From contig JAFDYC010000024.1 in the NCBI GenBank assembly GCA_018267625.1, positions 1 through 62,677 on the forward strand: DNA of 62,677 bases, in the 5' to 3' direction. Source of the stretch: Bacteroidota bacterium. GTDB taxonomy: Bacteria; Bacteroidota; Bacteroidia; Chitinophagales; Chitinophagaceae. A model generated the notes under the pieces. It was not told the DNA's origin. It searched no databases and saw only the letters and a program-made list of their open reading frames with translations. The position numbers and the translations under genes were made by a program. The first letter of the stretch is position 1. Every line of letters begins with the position of its first letter. Below are positions 54,641 through 62,677 of this stretch, one piece after another.

Positions 54641-55717
54641 ATGTACTTTACCGCCCAGCAAATTGCCGCCTTTCTGAACGGCCAAATCGAAGGGAATCCC
54701 GATGCCCGCGTCAATATGGTAGCCAAGATTGAAGAAGCTGGAGAAAGCCAGCTCTCCTTCGTGGCGAACCCCAAATACGAAGACTATCTCTACTCAACCC
54801 ACGCGAGTATCATCATCGTCAATGAAGACCTGCAGTTGCATGGCAGCGTAGCACCCACGCTCATCCGTGTGAAGAATGCCTACGATGGTTTTGCCTCTCT
54901 GCTGCAGCTCTACAACGAAATGAAGAGCCGCAACAAGAAACAGGGTATCGAGCAGCCGGCACACGTGTCTGAAACAGCACAACTGGGCAAAGATGTTTAT
55001 ATAGGTGCCTTCAGCTATATCGGTGAGCATGTGGAGTTGGGAGAAGGGGTGCAGATATTCCCCGGATGTTATGTGGGGGATGGTGTGAAGATTGGTGCCG
55101 GTTCACGCGTATTTGCAGGCGTGAAAATCTATGATGCATGCAGCCTGGGTGCCCGGGTGACGGTTCATTCCGGTGCCGTGATTGGCGGGGATGGTTTTGG
55201 CTTTGCCCCCCAGGCCGATGGCACTTATAAAAAAGTACCTCAGATTGGTAATGTAGTGGTGGAAGATGATGTAGAAATTGGAGCCAACACCACACTTGAC
55301 CGCGCTACAATGGGCTCAACCATTATCCGCAAGGGTGTGAAGATGGATAACCTGATTCAGATTGCCCACAACGTAGAAGTGGGCGAGCATACCGTCATCG
55401 CTGCTCAGGCAGGTATTTCTGGTTCTACAAAGCTCGGTAAGGGTTGTATGATTGGCGGCCAGGTAGGCATGGTGGGGCACATCCAAATTGCCGATGGCAC
55501 CCGCATCAACGCACAAAGCGGTATTTCAAAATCTGTGGAGACGGCCCATCAGGCCTTGAATGGCTCACCCGCTTTCGACTACCGTACTTCACTGAAAAGT
55601 CAGGCCATTTATCGAAATTTGCCTGAATTACAACAGCGTGTGACCCGGCTCGAAGAGGAGTTAAAAACCCTTACCGAGCTGCTGAAAAGTACTGCTTCAT
55701 CTCCCCAGACCCTGTGA
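54641..55717 (+). CDS. lpxD: UDP-3-O-acylglucosamine N-acyltransferase
   Basis: 358 residues. N-terminal uridine-binding domain (1-100), then a left-handed beta-helix of hexapeptide repeats (about 105-300), with [15 protein letters not shown] near 185 and [18 protein letters not shown] near 242 carrying the catalytic His. A C-terminal helix follows. It adds the N-linked acyl chain in lipid A synthesis. Its TGA overlaps the GTG start of lpxC/fabZ by 4 bases. Confidence 0.96.
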   Translation: MYFTAQQIAAFLNGQIEGNPDARVNMVAKIEEAGESQLSFVANPKYEDYLYSTHASIIIVNEDLQLHGSVAPTLIRVKNAYDGFASLLQLYNEMKSRNKKQGIEQPAHVSETAQLGKDVYIGAFSYIGEHVELGEGVQIFPGCYVGDGVKIGAGSRVFAGVKIYDACSLGARVTVHSGAVIGGDGFGFAPQADGTYKKVPQIGNVVVEDDVEIGANTTLDRATMGSTIIRKGVKMDNLIQIAHNVEVGEHTVIAAQAGISGSTKLGKGCMIGGQVGMVGHIQIADGTRINAQSGISKSVETAHQALNGSPAFDYRTSLKSQAIYRNLPELQQRVTRLEEELKTLTELLKSTASSPQTL

Positions 55718-57168
55718 CGACAACTACCTCCTCCTCCGAGCATTCGACCTATCGTTCGAAAGCCTCAAAGCAACCTGAAAATCAGCAAACCCTGCGTGGA
55801 GCTGTTAGCTTGCCCGGCGTAGGCCTGCATACCGGCCATGAAGTGCATATGACCATGCGCCCCGCTAATCCAGGCCATGGGATTCGCTTCCAAAGGATAG
55901 ACCTGCCCGAGAAACCCATTGTGAAAGCGGATGTTGATTATGTTGTGGACACCAGCCGTGGTACCACCCTCGAACATAATGGCGCCCGCGTCAGTACGGT
56001 CGAACACCTGCTGGCTGCCTTGGTAGGCATGGGCGTGGACAATGCACTCATCGAGCTGGATGGCCCGGAAATCCCCATCCTCGATGGCAGCGCCCGCTTG
56101 ATTATCGAAGCCATCGAAAGCGTGGGCGTGCAGGAACAAGATGCCCGCCGCGTAGTGTATAGTATTGACGAGAATATTCATTTCTACGACCCGGTTAAGA
56201 ATGTGGATATGCTCGCCGTGCCGGCCACGGATTACAACATCACTACGCTGATTGATTTCAACTCTAAAATCCTCGGCACCCAACATGCCGCTTTGAAGCA
56301 CATCAGTGAATTCAAAGAAGAAATTGCCCCATGCCGCACTTTCTGTTTTCTGCATGAATTAGAATACCTGCTGCAGCATAACCTCATTAAAGGCGGAGAC
56401 CTCAGCAATGCCATCGTGGTGGTGGATAAGGCCGTCAACCAGGATGAGCTAAACCACTTAGCCAAGGTGCTCAATAAGCCAGCCATCGAGGTGAAACATG
56501 AAGGCATCCTCAACAATGTGCAGCTTCATTACCCAAATGAGCCAGCCCGCCACAAGCTCCTTGATGTGGTTGGTGACCTGGCATTGGTGGGGCATCCCAT
56601 CCGTGCACACATCATTGCCAACCGCCCCGGCCATAGCAGCAATGTGGAATTTGCGAAGCGCATCAAGCAGTATATCAAAAAGAATAAAAATCAGAGTGAC
56701 GCGCCGGTGTATGACCCCAATTTGCCGGCGGTGTACGACATCACACGCATCGAAAAATCCCTGCCACATAAGTATCCCTTCCTGCTCGTAGATAAGATTA
56801 TTGAACTGAGTGATACCCATGTGGTAGGCCTTAAAAACGTCACCTTCAATGAGCAATTTTTCCAGGGTCACTTCCCCGGAAACCCGGTGATGCCAGGAGT
56901 ATTGCAAATTGAAGCGCTGGCACAGGCAGGCGGTATTCTTGCCCTCAACAACTACAGCGACCCGGAGAATTACGACACCTATTTTATCAAAATTGACAAA
57001 GCGAGATTCAAACAAAAGGTGGTGCCCGGTGATACCCTGCTGCTGAAGCTGGAACTGATGAATCCGATACGCAGGGGCATCTGCGAAATGCGGGGTACCG
57101 CATATGTGGGCAACCGATTAGCAACGGAAGCCGAACTGGTCGCACAAATCGTTAGACGCAACAAATAG
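55714..57168 (+). CDS. lpxC: Fused LpxC deacetylase / FabZ dehydratase
   Basis: 484 residues with a GTG start overlapping lpxD. Residues about 25-320 are Lpx[16 protein letters not shown], the zinc ligand in [27 protein letters not shown], and the second site [14 protein letters not shown]. Residues about 345-484 are FabZ, with active-site [11 protein letters not shown] and [22 protein letters not shown]. The fusion is typical of Bacteroidetes: it joins the committed step of lipid A synthesis with the 3-hydroxyacyl-ACP dehydratase that competes for the same precursor pool. Confidence 0.96.
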   Translation: MTTTTSSSEHSTYRSKASKQPENQQTLRGAVSLPGVGLHTGHEVHMTMRPANPGHGIRFQRIDLPEKPIVKADVDYVVDTSRGTTLEHNGARVSTVEHLLAALVGMGVDNALIELDGPEIPILDGSARLIIEAIESVGVQEQDARRVVYSIDENIHFYDPVKNVDMLAVPATDYNITTLIDFNSKILGTQHAALKHISEFKEEIAPCRTFCFLHELEYLLQHNLIKGGDLSNAIVVVDKAVNQDELNHLAKVLNKPAIEVKHEGILNNVQLHYPNEPARHKLLDVVGDLALVGHPIRAHIIANRPGHSSNVEFAKRIKQYIKKNKNQSDAPVYDPNLPAVYDITRIEKSLPHKYPFLLVDKIIELSDTHVVGLKNVTFNEQFFQGHFPGNPVMPGVLQIEALAQAGGILALNNYSDPENYDTYFIKIDKARFKQKVVPGDTLLLKLELMNPIRRGICEMRGTAYVGNRLATEAELVAQIVRRNK

Positions 57169-57376
57169 GAGGCATTCAGTTCCTTAGTGTCCACCCTTCA
57201 TCCTTTTTTATAAGAAATTCGGACAGTCCTGACATCCCGGGCTGCATTTCAAAAAATCCAAAAGCAGGCACTCTCTTTCTTTTGAAGAATACTTGCTTTC
57301 ATTGCAACGACTAAACCGGCTAACATTGCGCAGCCCTTCTCCAGCACCTCAGGCCCCCGATTCAAGCACGCACCGC

Positions 57377-58177
57377 ATGATCCACCCGCTTACCTATGTG
57401 CACCCCGACGCCAAGATTGGCGCCCATGTGAAGATTGACCCCTTTTCGATGATTCATCGGAATGTTGAAATAGGTGACGGCACCTGGATTGGTTCCAATG
57501 TGACCATTATGGAAGGGGCCCGGATCGGTAAGAACTGCCGCATCTTCCCTTCAACGGTTATTTCCGCAATCCCTCAGGATTTAAAATTTCGGGGAGAAGA
57601 TACCCTCACCATCATCGGAGATAACTGCACCATTCGCGAATGTGTCACCATCAATCGGGGGACAGCCGACCGAAACAGTACACGCATTGGGAATAACTGC
57701 CTCATCATGGCTTATTCGCACATCGCGCATGATTGTGAAATCGGCAACTACTGCATCTTTTCCAACAATACTACCCTCGCCGGACATATTTTGGTTGGCG
57801 ACAACGTAGTCTTAGCAGGGCTCACAGCCGTACAGCAATTCGTTCGTATCGGTTCTCATGCGTTTGTGACCGGAGGCTCACTGGTTCGTAAGGACGTGCC
57901 GCCCTATGTGAAAGCCGCCCGCGAGCCGCTATCCTATGTGGGCGTGAACAGCATCGGTCTGAAACGTCGCGGTTACAGCACAGAAAAGATCAACCATATT
58001 CTGGACATCTATCGCATTCTTTATGTCCGCGGATATAATGTGAGTAAGGCATTAGGCATCATTGAAGCGGATATCCCCGTCAGTGATGAACGAGATGAAA
58101 TCATTTCTTTCATCCGCGACACTGGTAGGGGCATCATGAGGGGCTACACACGCCGCGCCAACGAAGACATGCCTTAG
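57377..58177 (+). CDS. lpxA: UDP-N-acetylglucosamine acyltransferase
   Basis: 266 residues from ATG 57377 (MIHPLTYVHPDAKIG), chosen because it starts at the conserved first hexapeptide coil; a longer frame upstream has no homologous content. The beta-helix carries the catalytic His in MAYSHIAHDCEIG near 124, and LAGLTAVQQFVRIG. A C-terminal helical domain follows (SIGLKRRGYSTEKI). It catalyses the first acylation of lipid A. The 208 bases between lpxC/fabZ and this start contain no recognised gene. Confidence 0.95.
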   Translation: MIHPLTYVHPDAKIGAHVKIDPFSMIHRNVEIGDGTWIGSNVTIMEGARIGKNCRIFPSTVISAIPQDLKFRGEDTLTIIGDNCTIRECVTINRGTADRNSTRIGNNCLIMAYSHIAHDCEIGNYCIFSNNTTLAGHILVGDNVVLAGLTAVQQFVRIGSHAFVTGGSLVRKDVPPYVKAAREPLSYVGVNSIGLKRRGYSTEKINHILDIYRILYVRGYNVSKALGIIEADIPVSDERDEIISFIRDTGRGIMRGYTRRANEDMP

Positions 58178-58217
58178 CTTGCCCTGCCTGCTTCTGCAGG
58201 AGTGCCGCATACATACC

Positions 58218-58838
58218 ATGTATATTCAAACCGAAAATCTCGGCAAACGCTACCAGCGATACTGGGTCTTTCGAAATCGCAGCCTCAGGTTTCTACCGGG
58301 AAGCAGCAGTGCACTTTTAGGACATAACGGCAGCGGGAAAAGTACCCTATTACGCATCCTTGCTGGCATGCAGTCCGCTTCGGAAGGGAGTATCTCTTGG
58401 ACGAATGCGCAAGGGAACAAGCTCCAGCCGGAGCGGCTTTATGAGCAAATCAGTTTTTGCGCCCCCGGTATGGAATTGCCGGAAGAACTCAGCATGACGG
58501 AGCTATTGAACTTTCATTTCCGGTTTAAAAAGCCCTTACCGGGCTTGGATATTCCTTCCATAATTGCCCTAACCGGACTGGAATCGGCTGCCCGTAAGCC
58601 GCTTGTTGATTTTTCTTCCGGCATGAAGCAGCGGGTGAAGCTGGCACAGGCTCTTTTTTCCAACACCCCTTTACTTCTGCTCGATGAGCCCTGCAGTAAC
58701 CTCGATGATGCCGGCGTGCAGCAATACCAGGGCTGGATGGATGCCTACTCGAAGGGGCGCACCGTTATTGTGGCATCAAATGATGAACGGGAATATCGCT
58801 TTTGTTCGCAGCAAGTTTGGATGAAGCCCGAAGTCTGA
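58218..58838 (+). CDS. ABC transporter ATP-binding protein
   Basis: 206 residues from ATG 58218 (MYIQTENLGKRY). Walker A GHNGSGKST near 35-43, signature FSSGMKQRVKLA near 133-144, and Walker B LLLLDEPCSNLD near 151-162 are intact. The switch His is replaced by Asn in VASNDERE. The protein is short and lacks a membrane part. It is the usual last gene of the HD-lpx cluster in Bacteroidetes; the partner permease is not in view. It is the last core-like gene before the accessory region. Confidence 0.85.
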   Translation: MYIQTENLGKRYQRYWVFRNRSLRFLPGSSSALLGHNGSGKSTLLRILAGMQSASEGSISWTNAQGNKLQPERLYEQISFCAPGMELPEELSMTELLNFHFRFKKPLPGLDIPSIIALTGLESAARKPLVDFSSGMKQRVKLAQALFSNTPLLLLDEPCSNLDDAGVQQYQGWMDAYSKGRTVIVASNDEREYRFCSQQVWMKPEV

Positions 58839-58920
58839 ACATAGTATGCTTGCGCCGAAATAGGAAAGAAATAGGGGGTATCGGGACCTACTTTCAATCT
58901 TTCATTTGCTTCAGTCATAG

Positions 58921-59217
58921 ACAACGCAGATTCAGGGTACCGGGGTGCAGCAGGCGGCCAGCCAGATGCAGCCCCGGCACGTGCCCGACAATGCCATCAT
59001 GCAACCGGTGGCCGCAAAACCAGCATTTGACCGGCTGAACTATGACAGCAAACGGATGTGGGACATTGATGCCAATGGCTTTTTCACCCAGGGAGCCGCA
59101 GGCAAATACATCCCCGCAGCGCAGCGCCGCGAAAAACCCTTGCTGAAGCCTGAAGTGTATGAAAAGCTGTGTAAGTGGAACGGAAAGGAGAAAGTGGACA
59201 GGATTTTCAACGTGTAA
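58921..59217 (+). pseudogene. 3' fragment of a gene, probably phage-derived
   Basis: An open frame begins immediately after TAG 58918-58920 without an ATG (a GTG lies at 58945) and runs 98 codons. It contains RHVPDNAIMQPVAAKPAFDRL and DSKRMWDIDANGFFTQGAAG (shown in parts), and ends KEKVDRIFNV. The composition looks like the C-terminal tail of a longer structural protein rather than a whole gene, and no leader or promoter is seen. It may instead be a short gene starting at GTG 58945. It lies 82 bases after the lpx-cluster ABC gene, at the border of accessory DNA. Confidence 0.5.
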
Positions 59218-59230
59218 CAACAAGCAATCA

Positions 59231-59632
59231 ATGATAAAAATCAACACGGAGCATCTGTTGGGAAAAAGCAATCCCGAACTGCGAAAAATAATAGCCCGCA
59301 AAGTGGATGGTCTGCGTGGTAAACGCGTTTACAATCGAAACTCAGGCATCATCATTGTGTTCGTTTCTGATAGCGTTAAAAAATCCGCCTATGGAGGTGC
59401 ACTCTATAAAGACAAAGTAGCTCTCATTGAAAGGCTGGAAAAAGTGCTGGAAAACATGCGCTTTAAGAATCTAAAGCCGCGAAAAGAAAAAGATAAGGTA
59501 ACGGTATTAGGCTACATGAACTTCACCGATACCGTAGATGTTGATGGGAGAAAAAAGATTGTTATGGTTGCCATTCAAATCCGCAAAGGCGGAAAGTATT
59601 ACTACAATCTTGATGCGGTTGATAAGGCATAA
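59231..59632 (+). CDS. Phage-type protein with LPD3-like domain
   Basis: 133 residues from ATG 59231 (MIKINTEHLLGKSNPE), 13 bases after the preceding frame. The pattern GKRVYNRNSGIIIVFVSDSVKK, then a helix (VALIERLEKVLENM), then strands ending VDVDGRKKIVMVAIQIR and GGKYYYNLD (given in parts) resembles the LPD3 / barnase-EndoU-like domain that is found in large phage and mobile-element proteins. As a stand-alone protein it may be a detached end of a polyvalent protein. No catalytic site was identified. The gene is richer in A and T than the ATPase that follows. Confidence 0.5.
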   Translation: MIKINTEHLLGKSNPELRKIIARKVDGLRGKRVYNRNSGIIIVFVSDSVKKSAYGGALYKDKVALIERLEKVLENMRFKNLKPRKEKDKVTVLGYMNFTDTVDVDGRKKIVMVAIQIRKGGKYYYNLDAVDKA

Positions 59633-59634
59633 AA

Positions 59635-59716
59635 AAACACGCTGCTTTCGGTACAGGAGTTACCCTGCGGCAACGTGTTTCTAAGAAACCCGCAGCATTA
59701 CGGACAGTGCGGGTTT
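59635..59716 (+). terminator. Two adjacent hairpins after the LPD3-like gene
   Basis: Hairpin A pairs AAACACG (59635-59641) with CGTGTTT (59674-59680), and the loop can fold further (CAGG with CCTG). Hairpin B is a perfect 9-bp stem, AAACCCGCA (59686-59694) with TGCGGGTTT (59708-59716), followed by T, C, C. They lie between the two phage-like genes and can act as a terminator in either direction. Confidence 0.5.
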
Positions 59717-59773
59717 TCCGGAAAGGCTGACACAGCTACCCTTTCCAACTTCATCCAAAGTTACAAAATATCC

Positions 59774-60367
59774 ATGCAGGAATCCCAGTTTAACCTAATT
59801 GTAGGCAGCCCCGGCGCCGGCAAAAGCACCTTTGTGGCCGGCTACGTGAAACGATACAACCAGAGCGCCATCGTGTATAAGCACCTGGCCAATATTGACG
59901 ACCAGGCCTTTGCCTTCCTGACTACCAAAACCAAAGAGGCTTGGCGCCAGGGCGCGGCCCCCGGGCAGGCTGTGAAATGCAAGATTGCGGGCCGCCAGGA
60001 AGAATACCCAGGGTTTTTGCAATGGGTTATGGCGGGCGGCTTTCGCAATGGCCTGCTGGTGGTGGACGATGCCACCATCTTTGAGCGCGACCGCCTCACC
60101 AAAGAAATGAATGAGCTGGTGGCCATGCGCCGCCACTACGGCATCAGCATCTGGCTGGTATATCATGGCCTTTCCCTGCTGCCCATTGAGCAGTTTATTT
60201 TTTGCAACCGGATTGTGCTGTTCAACACCAACGACAACATAAAATACAAGGCCGCCAAGATGCCGCGCTTCGTCGAATTGCAGCAAGGTATAGCCCAGGT
60301 CCGGGCTCACTTCCAGGGCGGCAACCCCCGCCTGAAGCACACGCCCGTGGTGGTGAAGCTGGCTTAA
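59774..60367 (+). CDS. P-loop ATPase resembling phage packaging or Zot-like ATPases
   Basis: 197 residues from ATG 59774 (MQESQFNLIVG). Walker A GSPGAGKST near 11-19 and Walker B LLVVDDAT near 95-102 are clear, followed by RDRLTKEMNELVAMRRHYGI and WLVYHGLSLLP, where a sensor residue would lie. The small size, strand order and the lack of a nuclease domain resemble genome-packaging ATPases of small membrane-containing phages or Zot-like ATPases of filamentous phages. This placement is inference. No capsid or replication gene is adjacent, so the element would be incomplete. Confidence 0.55.
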   Translation: MQESQFNLIVGSPGAGKSTFVAGYVKRYNQSAIVYKHLANIDDQAFAFLTTKTKEAWRQGAAPGQAVKCKIAGRQEEYPGFLQWVMAGGFRNGLLVVDDATIFERDRLTKEMNELVAMRRHYGISIWLVYHGLSLLPIEQFIFCNRIVLFNTNDNIKYKAAKMPRFVELQQGIAQVRAHFQGGNPRLKHTPVVVKLA

Positions 60368-60375
60368 ACGGGACG

Positions 60376-60383
60376 TATCTTTG
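60376..60383 (+). promoter_or_regulatory. Bacteroidetes-type -7 promoter element before the toxin-antitoxin pair
   Basis: TATCTTTG is an exact TAnnTTTG match ending 5 bases before the antitoxin ATG at 60389, which predicts a leaderless transcript. Confidence 0.5.
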
Positions 60384-60388
60384 AAAGC

Positions 60389-60598
60389 ATGGGACTATTC
60401 ACCGAAACAACCGCCGAAAAGATTTTTAAAGCGGCTAAAAAACTGCCTAAGCCCCGCCAGGAAGCTTTTCTTGAACGAATCGAATTAGCCCTGGTGGATG
60501 CCAGCGTGAGACCAAACCGCATTTCATGGGCTGAAATAGTGGCCGAAACAAAGGCGATGCGCGCAGACAGAAAAAGGAAAAATGCCTCCAAAAAGTAA
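60389..60598 (+). CDS. Putative antitoxin of a PIN-type toxin-antitoxin pair
   Basis: 69 residues, mostly helical and basic (MGLFTETTAEKIFKAAKKL ... MRADRKRKNASKK). It overlaps the start of the PIN-domain frame by 17 bases, the usual order and coupling of antitoxin and toxin. I do not recognise its exact family. The intact antitoxin next to a broken toxin would be harmless on its own. Confidence 0.6.
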   Translation: MGLFTETTAEKIFKAAKKLPKPRQEAFLERIELALVDASVRPNRISWAEIVAETKAMRADRKRKNASKK

Positions 60599-60731
60599 GC
60601 CGCACGCCTATGTGCTCGATGTCAACATTTGGCTGAGCATTATTATTGGCGGCCACTTGGAGCTGATGCAATCTTACTTAGAGGCAAATGCTATAAGCCT
60701 TATCGCAAGCCCGCTGCTTATTGAGTTGTGA
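60582..60731 (+). pseudogene. PIN-domain toxin truncated by the CRISPR array
   Basis: 49 codons from ATG 60582. The N-terminal PIN pattern is clear: YVLDVNIWLSIIIGG with the first catalytic Asp at 13, and SPLLIEL at the end, where intact toxins continue with the second acidic cluster. Full proteins of this type have about 130-150 residues, so two thirds are missing. The last codons run into the first CRISPR repeat, and the stop TGA (60729-60731) lies inside that repeat. The protein lacks most of the active site and should be inactive. Confidence 0.75.
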
Positions 60732-62677
60732 TTTGCTTTCAATCTTGCTGTAGCTTAGGTCTTTGACAACGCATTAGGCGCAGCATCTATGATACCGCGT
60801 GGTTGTGATTTGCTTTCAATCTTGCTGTAGCTTAGGTCTTTGACAACGAATGCCAACAAGAGAGCAATTGGTTATGTGTTGTGATTTGCTTTCAATCTTG
60901 CTGTAGCTTAGGTCTTTGACAACAGAACTGAGGCGAATTACCGGAATGTGCCGGTTGTGATTTGCTTTCAATCTTGCTGTAGCTTAGGTCTTTGACAACT
61001 AAGCGGGAGTATATACACAGAAGTTCAGAGTTGTGATTTGCTTTCAATCTTGCTGTAGCTTAGGTCTTTGACAACACTCAGCTTCGTCTTCCGGCGTTTC
61101 ACCGGGTTGTGATTTGCTTTCAATCTTGCTGTAGCTTAGGTCTTTGACAACTAATTAACACCTCATTGGATGGGCGCTACGGTTGTGATTTGCTTTCAAT
61201 CTTGCTGTAGCTTAGGTCTTTGACAACAACAGCCCGATGAGCAAGGGCAGAACCTTTGTTGTGATTTGCTTTCAATCTTGCTGTAGCTTAGGTCTTTGAC
61301 AACTCTCCAACGGGAAATCAATCAGTCCGCGCTGTTGTGATTTGCTTTCAATCTTGCTGTAGCTTAGGTCTTTGACAACTTCATGCTGCGGGTGATGATA
61401 AGCACCACCGTTGTGATTTGCTTTCAATCTTGCTGTAGCTTAGGTCTTTGACAACTTTAACGCGCTTTTTAGCGCTGTGAGCATTGTTGTGATTTGCTTT
61501 CAATCTTGCTGTAGCTTAGGTCTTTGACAACTAAGAAGTACGCGGAGACCTATCTGAACGGTTGTGATTTGCTTTCAATCTTGCTGTAGCTTAGGTCTTT
61601 GACAACGTCCGTCCTGTGCCGTCGGTGGAATGAAGCGTTGTGATTTGCTTTCAATCTTGCTGTAGCTTAGGTCTTTGACAACTCTGTTAGGCTTGATGGG
61701 CCTCTGGATAGCGTTGTGATTTGCTTTCAATCTTGCTGTAGCTTAGGTCTTTGACAACCCGAACAACACGTCAGCCCGATCCCGCCTGGTTGTGATTTGC
61801 TTTCAATCTTGCTGTAGCTTAGGTCTTTGACAACGGTATTGGGAACCCTGCAGTGTTCATGTCGTTGTGATTTGCTTTCAATCTTGCTGTAGCTTAGGTC
61901 TTTGACAACAAGTAGTAAGGACGTGCAAAGAGGCCCCTTGTTGTGATTTGCTTTCAATCTTGCTGTAGCTTAGGTCTTTGACAACCTTCTTCATCTTCTT
62001 CTTCATCTTCTTCAGGTTGTGATTTGCTTTCAATCTTGCTGTAGCTTAGGTCTTTGACAACAGATGCCAGCCGAACGCCCATCATCAAGGCGTTGTGATT
62101 TGCTTTCAATCTTGCTGTAGCTTAGGTCTTTGACAACAGCAGATACACAGCGATGCGGCAACGATAGGTTGTGATTTGCTTTCAATCTTGCTGTAGCTTA
62201 GGTCTTTGACAACATTGGCGTAGGGCATTTGATTCGCCAAGGCGTTGTGATTTGCTTTCAATCTTGCTGTAGCTTAGGTCTTTGACAACATGAACGAAGA
62301 AATGAGCGTGGTGGTGCTTGTTGTGATTTGCTTTCAATCTTGCTGTAGCTTAGGTCTTTGACAACAAGACGTATTTCACTTGCCGAAGAACTATAGTTGT
62401 GATTTGCTTTCAATCTTGCTGTAGCTTAGGTCTTTGACAACTAAACAAAGGGGAAGATTAAGAGATTGCCGTTGTGATTTGCTTTCAATCTTGCTGTAGC
62501 TTAGGTCTTTGACAACATCCGACATTATCGCCAACATGAAAGTGGGGTTGTGATTTGCTTTCAATCTTGCTGTAGCTTAGGTCTTTGACAACAAAGTACC
62601 CAGTTTTGCGTGTCGGAAGGCGGTTGTGATTTGCTTTCAATCTTGCTGTAGCTTAGGTCTTTGACAACCAGTTTAAG
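60725..62677 (+). CRISPR. CRISPR array, 26 repeats of 46 nt, running off the right edge
   Basis: Repeats begin at 60725, 60802, 60878, 60954, 61030 and so on to 62623. Each starts GTTGTGATTTGCTTTCAATC and ends TAGGTCTTTGACAAC, with complementary GTTGT/ACAAC tips. I saw no variation among the 26 copies. The 25 full spacers are 29-31 nt, nearly all 30, and a partial spacer occupies 62669-62677. A 46-nt repeat with 30-nt spacers beginning GTTGTGATTTGCTTTC is close in form to the type II-C repeats of Bacteroides fragilis as I remember them; type VI-B repeats are shorter (36 nt). Strand is a guess based on this similarity. No cas gene, and no leader on the left side, is present in the window. Confidence 0.99.

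Larger units (their letters stand above)
58921..60367. mobile_element. Candidate prophage or mobile-element remnant
   Basis: Three successive frames on one strand: a 5'-truncated one, an LPD3-like protein and a packaging- or Zot-like ATPase. No integrase, attachment site or complete structural gene is present. The block begins right after the conserved HD-lpx-ABC cluster and ends at a toxin-antitoxin pair. The element type cannot be settled from this much. Confidence 0.4.

Noticed and set aside
58891..58901. An 11-base identity (CTTTCAATCTT) with the CRISPR repeat, 1.8 kb from the array, as a possible tracrRNA anti-repeat or relic repeat.
   Set aside because: About one such match is expected by chance in a window of this size counting both strands, the flanking similarity is weak, and no tracrRNA-like hairpin or terminator follows.
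61727..61957. Minus-strand open frame of 76 codons with repeated peptide units.
   Set aside because: It is the translation of CRISPR repeats and spacers.

Overview
The window looks like chromosomal DNA from a gliding or T9SS-bearing member of the Bacteroidota, most like the Chitinophagaceae or relatives. Evidence: a GldB-type lipoprotein, five proteins with type A T9SS C-terminal sorting domains and one with a type B (gliding-motility-associated) domain, a fused LpxC/FabZ, a DUF1599-folP pair, TAnnTTTG promoter motifs, an ECF sigma factor with a fused membrane/beta-barrel partner, and a menaquinone futalosine-pathway enzyme (MqnE). Base composition is moderate. No rRNA or tRNA gene was seen.

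Layout. 1-9.8 kb is housekeeping: a DoxX-like membrane protein, DUF1599 and folP, nadE, an outer-membrane barrel, gldB, a DUF3078 protein, then rimM-trmD-rplS. 9.9-14.2 kb holds two large T9SS cargo genes on the minus strand; the second has a (TG)n tract at its 5' end that leaves its signal peptide out of frame with the only upstream ATG, so it is a candidate phase-variable locus. 14.5-19.9 kb is a cobalamin-riboswitch-led operon of two T9SS-exported proteins (one DUF4465), a BtuG-like beta-propeller lipoprotein and a BtuB-like TonB receptor: a vitamin B12 capture system. 20-22.6 kb is an ECF sigma factor and a long protein with an anti-sigma-like N terminus and a C-terminal barrel. 22.6-36.5 kb holds a queuosine-precursor transporter, a DnaJ-like chaperone, a type B T9SS PKD protein, rlmD, an M1 peptidase, a DUF3307-SatD pair preceded by six 29-bp tandem repeats, and an ABC exporter. 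36.6-39.2 kb is mlaE-mlaF-mlaD. 39.3-50.9 kb contains a bifunctional-nuclease-like protein, an M43-like protease, mqnE, DedA, a dicarboxylate symporter, dnaA, a two-gene 5'-nucleotidase and a membrane transglutaminase-like protein. 51-58.8 kb is a class A penicillin-binding protein and the HD-lpxD-lpxC/fabZ-lpxA-ABC cluster for lipid A synthesis.

From about 58.84 kb the character changes to accessory DNA: a 5'-truncated reading frame, a phage-type LPD3-like protein, a P-loop ATPase resembling phage packaging or Zot-like ATPases, a toxin-antitoxin pair whose PIN toxin is cut after 49 residues, and directly in that broken gene a CRISPR array of 26 identical 46-nt repeats (spacers 29-31 nt) that runs off the right edge. 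The repeat length, spacer length and start resemble Bacteroidetes type II-C repeats, but no cas gene lies in the window. The most interesting points are the phase-variable T9SS gene, the array placed inside a toxin gene with no leader on this side, the SatD tandem repeats, and the T9SS-linked B12 operon.
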